Source: Gammaproteobacteria bacterium
GTDB lineage: Bacteria > Pseudomonadota > Gammaproteobacteria > UBA9214
Assembly (NCBI GenBank): GCA_030632175.1
Contig: DAOVVG010000154.1
Location: 1-6,018 of the forward strand
Direction of reading: 5' to 3'
Length of the DNA: 6,018 nucleotides
Shown here: positions 1-5,670 of the stretch, piece after piece
Layout: each line of letters starts with the position of its first letter
Numbering within the stretch: position 1 is the stretch's first letter
Translations under genes and position numbers: made by a program
Notes under the pieces: model-generated
Told to the model about the DNA's origin: nothing
Databases searched by the model: none
What the model saw: the letters and a program-made list of their open reading frames with translations, nothing else

Positions 1-408
1 AAGGGTGCCCGCAATATTGGACAGCGCCCCCGGTGCTCCTGCCTCATTGTTTATCGGATTATCCTTTGGAATCTCAGTCTTACCCCCCCCAAAAAATGGT
101 CCATTATCCGGATTGAATTTAAACCCGCCAGCCTGCGCAACAAATCCGGTGATATTACGGTGGAAATAAGTCCCGTCGTAATCACCGTCATCCACGTAGT
201 TACAGAAATTTTCCACTGTTACCGGAGCGACATCACCCCGCAGTCGGATATCGACCCCCCCGAGATCCGTTTGCAGACGGAGATCGACAATCTGGTTGGC
301 AAGATATTCATCCATGCAGGTCGTTGCGGCCGTTGCAGGGGCGGCCGACGCCATCATGACCAGCAGACAAATCAGCGGGTAATTTAATCGTACATCTGGA
401 AATGCCAT
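1..408 (-). CDS. Exported cyclophilin-type peptidyl-prolyl cis-trans isomerase, 3' end cut by window
   Basis: An open frame of 136 codons starts at ATG 408-406 and runs off the left edge, so the C-terminal part is missing. Residues 1-27 look like a Sec signal peptide: a short basic/polar start, a hydrophobic core (PLICLLVMMA, residues 11-20) and a likely cleavage site after APATA (23-27). The mature part matches the cyclophilin fold: residues 52-72 resemble the strand and helix around 'APVTVENF', followed by YFHR (81-84), GFVAQAGGF (88-96) and NEAG..GALSNIAGTL (121-136). R84, F89 and Q92 correspond to the active-site Arg, Phe and Gln of CypA. Family knowledge: these enzymes speed Xaa-Pro isomerisation during folding. 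The signal peptide implies periplasmic action. The Shine-Dalgarno is weak (AGAG, roughly 10 nt upstream). The coding strand carries T6G8 and G7 runs, but the frame is open across both. The family call is firm; the substrate is unknown. Confidence 0.88.
   Translation of the reverse strand, partial: MAFPDVRLNYPLICLLVMMASAAPATAATTCMDEYLANQIVDLRLQTDLGGVDIRLRGDVAPVTVENFCNYVDDGDYDGTYFHRNITGFVAQAGGFKFNPDNGPFFGGGKTEIPKDNPINNEAGAPGALSNIAGTL
83..96. repeat. Adjacent homopolymers C8A6 inside the cyclophilin gene
   Basis: Eight C (83-90) are followed at once by six A (91-96), which reads T6G8 on the coding strand and encodes Phe-Phe-Gly-Gly-Gly. A second run, C7, lies at 255-261 in the same gene. The reading frame is intact across both. 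Runs of this length are prone to replication or transcriptional slippage and to sequencing indels. Whether they matter biologically is inference. Confidence 0.8.
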
Positions 409-742
409 AGTGTTATTTCTCTGTTATATATCTACTCAATATCTACAATCGAAAATCGCTCTGCTTCAAGTGCACGCCCGGTCGAGACCCGCCTATCATA
501 TTGATACTAACGCCTTCACGGGAATCGGCCAATGCATACACTAGCTGAAATACCGTGCCCGAACGCTATCACTTCACGTCAATCCGTTATCTCTGCGTAA
601 ATCAATCAACATTGCCACCATCGTCCTTAATTTTCCTGCTCTTAACATATAACCACATGTTTTCAATCTGTTTATCAAAATAACATATCTCATTGTGCAT
701 CTAATCCACTGAATAAAAAAGAATAATTTCAGTTTTCAACAC

Positions 743-769
743 TAAAGTTTAGCTACTCCAGCCCGATTG
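743..769 (+). promoter_or_regulatory. Candidate sigma-28 (FliA) promoter for the GGDEF/EAL gene
   Basis: TAAAGTTT at 743-750 equals the enterobacterial FliA -35 consensus exactly. After 11 nt comes CCCGATTG at 762-769, which shares CCGAT with the -10 consensus GCCGATAA and mismatches it at three positions. The spacing is the canonical one (TAAA, 15 nt, -10 box). Transcription would start near 776 and give a leader of about 85 nt. Sigma-28 control fits c-di-GMP enzymes, some of which belong to flagellar regulons (E. coli yhjH/pdeH). The match is seen directly; activity is inferred. Confidence 0.5.
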
Positions 770-786
770 AGTCAGAGAGGCAGTTT

Positions 787-856
787 GCATCAGATGGGGT
801 GCGCATCAGGCAATAACAGCCACTTCATACAATTTACCCGGCGAAGGACGCATCAG
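787..856 (+). repeat. Three copies of GCATCAG in the leader of the GGDEF/EAL gene
   Basis: The heptamer GCATCAG occurs at 787-793, 803-809 and 850-856, all on the same strand within 70 bp. The last two are extended to CGCATCAG. The first two start 16 bp apart. The third lies between the Shine-Dalgarno and the start codon. If the sigma-28 promoter is used, all three are in the mRNA leader. The meaning is unknown; a regulator or RNA-binding site is possible, and so is chance. Confidence 0.5.
843..848 (+). promoter_or_regulatory. Ribosome binding site GAAGGA, supports the 861 start
   Basis: GAAGGA lies 12 nt before ATG 861. The match is good but the spacing is longer than usual. The next in-frame ATG (963, residue 35) has no comparable site, and it still precedes the first membrane helix, so 861 is the better start although 963 is not excluded. 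Confidence 0.55.
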
Positions 857-860
857 AAAA

Positions 861-3806
861 ATGTACGAAGATTACGAGGGCGACAAAGACTCCGACTGGT
901 TAAAAGGGCGTAAAGCGCCAGAAACCGGCGCGGCAGCAAGTCCTCTTACCGAACGTCGGACAATGAACCGTTGGCAATTCCGTGCTGACCAGGTTCAGAT
1001 GCTACAGCAGCAAGTCCAGACCGAACTGATCATCAGCATGCTGGTCGCCGCCATTGTCGCCACAGTTTTCTGGAATACCGTACCCCATGAATTACTGATC
1101 ACATGGAGCATTGCTGTTGTTGTCAGTATCGGTGGCCGTTCGCTGTTTATATCCAGCAACAATTATGAAGACAACAGCAAGAATATCGACGTATGGGGAC
1201 AACAGTACATTACCGGTGCAACCGCTTCCGGTTTATGCTGGGGATCGCTCGGTGTAATTGCAGCCGTTTATGGTGAATTACCCCAGCAGATTTTTGTACT
1301 GGTAACCGTGGCGGGAATGTCACTGACTGCCTATGTATCGATGCAGTCATCGCCCAGGACCATCAGTGCCTTCGTCATTCCGGCGCTACTGCCTGTTACA
1401 GCATTATTTTTCTACCGTGGCGATACGCTGTCGCTTGCACTTGGAACACTTGCCGTAATCTTTGCAGCAGTCATGCTGTTTTCTTCCCGGGCCATGCGCA
1501 ACATCCTGACAAAATCCTTCAGCCTTGGATCCCATAACACCGAACTGATTAAAAATCTCGTTGCAACACGTGAGTCTGCAGAAAACGCAAAAAAATACGC
1601 TGAAGAAATGAACACCAAGCTCCAGGAACACATGCACGAGCGCGAACAGGCGGAAGAACGATCACGTAGTTCAGAACAGCGGATGAGTTCCATATTCGAC
1701 AGTATGCAGGACACCATTTATCAAACGGATATCAGCGGTTGCGTACTCTGGACAACCCCGTCAATCAATCAGCTGCTCGGTTACGAGATACACGAGGTGG
1801 TTAATAAAAATATCAAGGACTTCTATGTCTGCGACAGCGATCATGACGAACTAAAACATTCACTTGATGTCAACTACGGCCGCCTGCAACATTTCGAAAC
1901 TCGACTGCAACACTGTGACGGCTCGGAAATCTGGATTTCAGAGAACTCGCATTATAAATATGACGGCCAGGGCGAAGTGATTGGCATTGAAGGAACCATT
2001 CGCGATATCACTGCATTCAAACAGGCCAAGGAAGCGCTGCACCAGGAAAAGGAAAGAGCACAGGTCACGCTTGGTTCCATCGGCGATGGCGTAATCACCA
2101 CAGACCTGAACGGTAATATTGAATATATGAATTCAGTCGCCGAGCAATCGACCGGCTGGAAACTTGAGGATGCCCGTGGCAATCCCATACTGAAGGTATT
2201 CAAGGTTGTTGATGAGAAAACCCTTAAACCAACCCCTGATCCGGCAGCACTGTGTCTGCAGCAGGGGGAAAGTGCCATGCTGGCCGGCCACTTGCTACTG
2301 ATCCATCGCTACAGAAACCAGCGTCTCTCCGTAGAAGTCAATGCTTCGCCCATTCGTGACTCGAATGCAGATATTTCCGGTGTGGTCCTGGTATTCCACG
2401 ACGTGACCGAATTGCGCGGGCTGGCAAAGAAGATGTCCTACCAGGCGACACATGACCCCCTGACCGGCCTTATAAACCGTCGCAAATTTGAAACCCGTAT
2501 AAAGCTGGCCATCCAGAATGTACGCGACGAGGGCGTCTGTCATGCCCTCTGCTATCTTGATCTTGATAATTTCAAGGTGGTAAATGATACCAGTGGCCAT
2601 TTCGCAGGCGATGAACTGCTTAAACAGCTGACCGTCAAGCTGCGCATGGAGCTGCGCGAGGCAGATACTCTCGCACGGCTTGGTGGCGACGAATTCGGTG
2701 TGCTGCTGGAAGGATGCACGATCGAAAAAGCAGAGAAGCTGGCCGAAACGATTCGTCAGATCGTGGAAGATTTCCGCTTTGTCTGGGACAACACATCCTT
2801 CAGGATCGGTGTCAGTATCGGGCTGGTCTCGATCACCAGCGACAGTGGCACACTCAGCGATATACTGAGCGCTGCAGATTCCGCCTGCTACGTGGCAAAG
2901 GATCAGGGTAAAAACCGCATACACATCTACCAGCCGAATGATGAGGCCGTGCTCAAGCAGTTTGGCCAGATGCAATGGGTACAGCGCATTCAGGACGTAC
3001 TTGACCAGAATCGTTTCAGGTTGTTCTTCCAGCCAATCGCCAAGCTGTCTCGAAAGCCGGGAGAGAAAAGCACCATCCACGGTGAAGTACTGATCCGCAT
3101 GCTGGACGACAATAACAGGGTAGTCGGTCCCGGATCATTCATACCGGCGGCCGAACGCTACCAGGTAATGCCCTCGATTGATCGCTGGGTTGTTACAAAT
3201 ACATTTCATATGCTGATACAGAGCGATGTCCATATTCATAAGCGCGTAAGCTCCTGCTGCATAAATCTGTCAGGCCAGTCCCTTTCAGACGAGCGCTTCA
3301 TGGACTTTCTTGTGGATGAAATAAAAAGCAGCGGCGTGCCTGCGGAGATACTGGTCTTTGAAATTACCGAGACCGCTGTTATTGCCAATCTCTGCAACGC
3401 CTCAAAACTGATTTCAACGCTGCGTAAAATGGGATGCAGATTTGCACTGGATGACTTTGGTGTTGGCCTGAGCTCGTTCGGTTATCTTAAGAATCTGGCG
3501 GTTGACTACCTGAAACTTGACGGTTGCTTTGTAAAAAACATGGTCAGAGACAACATTGATCACGCCATGGTACGGGCAATTAACCAGATTGGTCATACCA
3601 TGAACATCAAGACTATTGCTGAATTTGTTGAAGACGAGGAAACTCTTGCGGCCGTACGCGAGGTGGGCGTCGACTATGCACAGGGCTATATCATCGCCAG
3701 GCCGGAACCTATTGAAATTGCTCTCAACAGTAACCCGGTCGACTACTGCATCGTGGAAGATACGCCAGAAGATATACCGCTCAAGTCCGTCATTGCCAGG
3801 AACTAG
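861..3806 (+). CDS. Membrane-bound PAS-PAS-GGDEF-EAL c-di-GMP synthase/phosphodiesterase
   Basis: This 981-residue protein begins with a hydrophilic stretch (1-50), then about six hydrophobic helices (near 56-74, 78-97, 117-137, 143-162, 166-185, 189-208) of a type I cannot assign. A charged coiled coil (226-275) leads to PAS1 (about 272-390) and PAS2 (about 400-516). The GGDEF domain (about 525-690) shows HDPLTGL (531-537), metal-site D567 in LDLDNFK, GGDEF at 608-612 and an inhibitory RxxD (R599-D602). The EAL domain (about 700-955) has EVL at 742-744 in place of EAL. It keeps N802, E834, DDFGVGLSS (864-872), K885, E921 and QGY (941-943). Family knowledge: GGDEF makes c-di-GMP from 2 GTP, and EAL hydrolyses it to pGpG. 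Both domains look competent; which dominates cannot be read from sequence. The membrane and PAS parts imply signal sensing at the inner membrane. A candidate FliA promoter lies upstream, and the stop overlaps the convergent tatC stop. Confidence 0.95.
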   Translation: MYEDYEGDKDSDWLKGRKAPETGAAASPLTERRTMNRWQFRADQVQMLQQQVQTELIISMLVAAIVATVFWNTVPHELLITWSIAVVVSIGGRSLFISSNNYEDNSKNIDVWGQQYITGATASGLCWGSLGVIAAVYGELPQQIFVLVTVAGMSLTAYVSMQSSPRTISAFVIPALLPVTALFFYRGDTLSLALGTLAVIFAAVMLFSSRAMRNILTKSFSLGSHNTELIKNLVATRESAENAKKYAEEMNTKLQEHMHEREQAEERSRSSEQRMSSIFDSMQDTIYQTDISGCVLWTTPSINQLLGYEIHEVVNKNIKDFYVCDSDHDELKHSLDVNYGRLQHFETRLQHCDGSEIWISENSHYKYDGQGEVIGIEGTIRDITAFKQAKEALHQEKERAQVTLGSIGDGVITTDLNGNIEYMNSVAEQSTGWKLEDARGNPILKVFKVVDEKTLKPTPDPAALCLQQGESAMLAGHLLLIHRYRNQRLSVEVNASPIRDSNADISGVVLVFHDVTELRGLAKKMSYQATHDPLTGLINRRKFETRIKLAIQNVRDEGVCHALCYLDLDNFKVVNDTSGHFAGDELLKQLTVKLRMELREADTLARLGGDEFGVLLEGCTIEKAEKLAETIRQIVEDFRFVWDNTSFRIGVSIGLVSITSDSGTLSDILSAADSACYVAKDQGKNRIHIYQPNDEAVLKQFGQMQWVQRIQDVLDQNRFRLFFQPIAKLSRKPGEKSTIHGEVLIRMLDDNNRVVGPGSFIPAAERYQVMPSIDRWVVTNTFHMLIQSDVHIHKRVSSCCINLSGQSLSDERFMDFLVDEIKSSGVPAEILVFEITETAVIANLCNASKLISTLRKMGCRFALDDFGVGLSSFGYLKNLAVDYLKLDGCFVKNMVRDNIDHAMVRAINQIGHTMNIKTIAEFVEDEETLAAVREVGVDYAQGYIIARPEPIEIALNSNPVDYCIVEDTPEDIPLKSVIARN
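3803..3806. other. Convergent stop codons nested in the palindrome CTAG
   Basis: The plus-strand c-di-GMP gene ends with TAG at 3804-3806, and minus-strand tatC ends with TAG at 3805-3803. The shared CTAG is its own reverse complement. There is no intergenic DNA here and no hairpin with a T-tract, so transcripts from both sides must end inside, or run through, the opposite gene. Confidence 0.9.
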
Positions 3807-4639
3807 GGCCTGTCCGGCTTGTCCTCATCCTCCATACGGTCAAGTTCCGCTTCCATCTCCGCATTGCTCATTGGCGTGTAATCAGACGACACTGCTTCAG
3901 CATCCATGGCTTCCTTGTTGCTGACAAACCAGCCGGAAAAATACAGGCCCAGCTCGAACAGCAGCCATACAGGTACCGCAAGCAATGTCTGCGATATCAC
4001 GTCCGGCGGAGTTAGCACCATACCAAGTACAAAAGCCCCGACAATCACGTAAGGACGTTTCTCCCGCAATGCCGCCTGTGTTGTCATGCCCGTCCAGATC
4101 AGCAATACGGTCACGACCGGCACCTCGAATGCGGCACCAAATGCAAAAAACAGGGTCAGGACAAAATCCAGATAACGGCTGATGTCCGTCATCACCGACA
4201 CACCCTCCGGTGCCGCCGCTGTAAAAAATGCAAACACCAGCGGGAAAACCACGAAATAAGCAAACGCCGCACCGGCATAGAAAAGTGCTGTGCTTGATAC
4301 CAGCAGCGGCACCACCAGGCGACGCTCATGCCGGTACAGGCCTGGCGCAACAAATGACCACAGTTGATACAACACATAGGGAATGGCTATAAAAACCGCC
4401 AGGAACAATGTCAGCTTGAAAGGAATCAGAAACGGGGATGCGACTTCAATAGCAATCATACTGCCGTCTTCAGGCATATGCGCCAGTAACGGGCCGGACA
4501 GTAGTGAAAACAGGGTGTTTGAGAAAGGCACAAGCGCTACGAACAACACCGCTACTACCAGCACCATCCGCAACAGACGATCGCGCAGTTCTATCAGGTG
4601 ATACAGCAGCGGCTGCTCGGTTTCATCCAGCTCCGGCAT
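3803..4639 (-). CDS. tatC: Sec-independent (twin-arginine) translocase subunit TatC
   Basis: TatC is the polytopic inner-membrane subunit that, with TatB, binds twin-arginine signal peptides. The protein opens with the family motif HLIELRDRLL (14-23) and shows six hydrophobic helices. The key acidic residues are E105 in APGLYRHERR, E172 in FGAAFEVP and D213 in TPPD. They fall at a constant +2 offset from E. coli E103, E170 and D211, which argues for an ungapped alignment. I chose ATG 4639 (278 residues) because AGGA sits 7 nt upstream and because this start leaves 13 nt after the tatB stop. An in-frame ATG at 4669 would add ten residues and overlap tatB by 17 bp, with a weaker Shine-Dalgarno. 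The C-terminal tail (about 240-278) is acidic and makes the protein longer than E. coli TatC (258). It is the last gene of the his-tat run and has no visible terminator. Confidence 0.96.
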   Translation of the reverse strand: MPELDETEQPLLYHLIELRDRLLRMVLVVAVLFVALVPFSNTLFSLLSGPLLAHMPEDGSMIAIEVASPFLIPFKLTLFLAVFIAIPYVLYQLWSFVAPGLYRHERRLVVPLLVSSTALFYAGAAFAYFVVFPLVFAFFTAAAPEGVSVMTDISRYLDFVLTLFFAFGAAFEVPVVTVLLIWTGMTTQAALREKRPYVIVGAFVLGMVLTPPDVISQTLLAVPVWLLFELGLYFSGWFVSNKEAMDAEAVSSDYTPMSNAEMEAELDRMEDEDKPDRP

Positions 4640-4646
4640 TTCCGGA

Positions 4647-4650
4647 TCCT
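4647..4650 (-). promoter_or_regulatory. Ribosome binding site deciding the tatC start
   Basis: AGGA on the minus strand lies 7 nt before ATG 4639 and overlaps the last coding bases just ahead of the tatB stop at 4653. The upstream alternative ATG 4669 has only AGAG about 10 nt away. This favours the shorter TatC and suggests close coupling with tatB translation. Confidence 0.6.
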
Positions 4651-4652
4651 GG

Positions 4653-4997
4653 CTAGTCCGGTTTTTCATCCGTACCGGACTCTGCCGAATGCGTAACGGC
4701 GGGCTTTATTTTCGCTGATGCAGCTGCAGACCGTTCTCCTGCCTGTAGCGGAATACCGGTCATGGTATCTACCAGCTCCTCAAGTTCTGGTGAAGACGCC
4801 TGTTTTTCAAGTACTTTTTTAAGTTCTTCTGTAGCCAGTTCCTTATCGATATCGGCCTTCACCGAGGACACAAAGCCGCGCAGCTTGCCTACCCACAATC
4901 CGGCAGCACGCGCGATGCGTGGCAATCGCTCCGGCCCAACGACCAGCAGCGTGATTACCATGATAAAAATAATTTCTGTGAAACCGATGTCGAACAT
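4653..4997 (-). CDS. tatB: Twin-arginine translocase subunit TatB
   Basis: This 114-residue protein begins MFDIGFTEI, the typical TatB start, with E8 in the membrane helix (about 5-20), the G21-P22 hinge (VVGPERLP, 19-26) and then an amphipathic helix (about 25-50). The rest is a polar, Ala/Glu/Lys-rich tail without fixed structure, as usual for TatB. Family knowledge: TatB pairs with TatC in the receptor complex for folded twin-arginine substrates. The frame is open upstream to an ATG at 5138, but that extension overlaps tatA and has no TatB character, so 4997 is the start. No clear Shine-Dalgarno is visible in the 37 nt after tatA, so translation may depend on coupling to tatA. Confidence 0.95.
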   Translation of the reverse strand: MFDIGFTEIIFIMVITLLVVGPERLPRIARAAGLWVGKLRGFVSSVKADIDKELATEELKKVLEKQASSPELEELVDTMTGIPLQAGERSAAASAKIKPAVTHSAESGTDEKPD

Positions 4998-5034
4998 AAT
5001 GGCGCTGGCGAAATGCTGTTTACAGTGAGATCTG

Positions 5035-5265
5035 TCAGACCTTGTCCTTATCGTGTCGCGTGACTTCGGCATCAATGACGTTACCGCCATCCTTGTCCTC
5101 AAGACTCTTGTCACCGCTAACGTCATCCTCGCCGTCACTCATGGACTGCTTGAAGCCCTTAATGGCCGTACCCAGGTCAGAGCCAACATTTTTCAGGCGC
5201 TTTGCACCAAACAACACCAGCACAATGGCCAGAATAATCAACAATTGCCAAATACTAATACCCAT
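5035..5265 (-). CDS. tatA: Twin-arginine translocase pore subunit TatA
   Basis: This 76-residue protein closely follows E. coli TatA: GISIWQLLII (2-11), a single membrane helix to about residue 18, the FG hinge (19-20), an amphipathic helix GSDLGTAIKGFK (28-39) and then a highly charged tail ending in RHDKDKV, similar to the E. coli end. It has one Gly fewer than E. coli at the N-terminus and a shorter tail (E. coli has 89 residues). Family knowledge: many TatA copies assemble on TatBC to let folded proteins cross the inner membrane. GGAG 7 nt upstream supports the ATG at 5265. It lies 55 nt after hisE and 37 nt before tatB. Confidence 0.96.
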   Translation of the reverse strand: MGISIWQLLIILAIVLVLFGAKRLKNVGSDLGTAIKGFKQSMSDGEDDVSGDKSLEDKDGGNVIDAEVTRHDKDKV

Positions 5266-5272
5266 GATTTCT

Positions 5273-5294
5273 CTCCAGCTGTGTCAACACACAG
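5273..5294 (-). promoter_or_regulatory. tatA ribosome binding site with an adjacent small hairpin
   Basis: On the minus strand a perfect 6-bp stem CTGTGT-GTTG-ACACAG (5294-5279) is followed after 2 nt by the strong Shine-Dalgarno GGAG (5276-5273), which is 7 nt before ATG 5265. No T-tract follows the stem, so it is not a terminator. It could influence tatA translation or mRNA stability at the his-tat junction, which is inference. The stem is short and may be chance. Confidence 0.45.
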
Positions 5295-5320
5295 GAAATT
5301 GCATATGTTTTTAAAATAAT

Positions 5321-5638
5321 CTAACTGTCCCGAGCTGCCTTTTCTGCCAGTCCTGACAGACCAAAACGTCGCTCAAGCTCCGCGAGCACATCTTCGGGAC
5401 CAAGCCCTCGTGCAGACAGCATCACCAGCGTGTGGAACCAGAGGTCAGCTGTCTCGTAAACCAGTTGCGTGTCATCATCCTCTTTAGCGGCAACGATCGT
5501 TTCTGCTGCTTCCTCACCTATCTTTTTGAGAATGGTATTCATACCCTTTTCAAACAAACCGGCCACATAGGACTCATCAGCTGCCGCTGTCTTGCGCGCC
5601 TCTATAACCTCAGCCAGTTTTTCCAATGTATCACTCAC
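5321..5638 (-). CDS. hisE: Phosphoribosyl-ATP pyrophosphatase HisE
   Basis: HisE hydrolyses phosphoribosyl-ATP to phosphoribosyl-AMP and pyrophosphate, step 2 of histidine biosynthesis, in the cytoplasm. The 105-residue protein is all-helical and MazG-like. It shows SYVAGLFEKG (23-32), the metal-binding EExxE (E42, E43, E46 in KIGEEAAETI) and ExxD (E62, D65 in YETADLWFH). The end, RRFGLSGLAEKAA, is close to what I recall of Pseudomonas HisE. The start is GTG 5638. An ATG two bases upstream (5640) is in another frame and stops at once (ATG TGA). AGG (5650-5648) lies 9 nt before the GTG. It follows hisI by 32 nt, and HisE is a separate protein rather than the HisIE fusion of enterobacteria. Confidence 0.95.
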   Translation of the reverse strand: MSDTLEKLAEVIEARKTAAADESYVAGLFEKGMNTILKKIGEEAAETIVAAKEDDDTQLVYETADLWFHTLVMLSARGLGPEDVLAELERRFGLSGLAEKAARDS

Positions 5639-5670
5639 ATTTACTTACCTGCAATTATCAGGAAAGCGCA

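Larger units (their letters stand above)
409..860. other. Divergent intergenic region between the cyclophilin and c-di-GMP genes
   Basis: These 452 bp hold no credible protein gene; stops are frequent in all frames and the short ORFs lack good starts. The middle (about 600-740) is visibly AT-rich. It contains a direct repeat TAACATAT at 643-650 and 681-688 and a short inverted repeat TATCA-TAT-TGATA at 494-506. A -10-like TATATAAC lies on the minus strand at 423-430, but it has no good -35 and would leave a very short leader, so I do not call it a promoter. The cyclophilin promoter should lie here but I cannot place it. The right end carries the candidate sigma-28 promoter and the leader of the c-di-GMP gene. 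Confidence 0.7.

Noticed and set aside
160..387. Plus-strand frame of 75 codons at the left end
   Set aside because: It is antisense to the cyclophilin gene, which has a signal peptide and clear family motifs.
574..621. 15-codon minus-strand ORF in the intergenic region, preceded by AAGGA
   Set aside because: The Shine-Dalgarno-like word is only 2 nt from the ATG, too close to work, and no His-rich or other leader-peptide pattern is present.
643..688. Direct repeat TAACATAT (643-650, 681-688) as a regulator site
   Set aside because: Two 8-bp AT-rich copies 38 bp apart in an AT-rich region are easily chance, so it is noted in the intergenic entry only.
784..790. TTTGCAT as a sigma-54 -12 element
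   Set aside because: The GG expected 12 bp upstream is absent; that position reads GA.
794..913. Small out-of-frame ORF (39 codons) in the leader, overlapping the GGDEF/EAL start
   Set aside because: The nearest purine-rich site is about 13 nt away, and the product is simply Arg-rich from an out-of-frame reading. Nothing supports translation.
2295..3080. Long open frame of 261 codons on the minus strand
   Set aside because: It lies wholly antisense to the PAS2-GGDEF-EAL coding region, whose protein sequence matches known domains throughout. The antisense product shows no recognisable domain.
3795..3825. Possible bidirectional terminator at the convergent junction
   Set aside because: Only a weak 4-bp pairing (CAGG/CCTG) is present, with no T-tract on either strand.
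4998..5138. N-terminal extension of TatB to ATG 5138
   Set aside because: It overlaps tatA and encodes no TatB-like sequence; the canonical MFDIGF start is at 4997.
5282..5287. TTGACA on the minus strand as a -35 box for a tatA promoter
   Set aside because: At 17 nt spacing the -10 position reads TGGGTA, and the nearest better hexamer (TATTAG) is 21 nt away and inside tatA.
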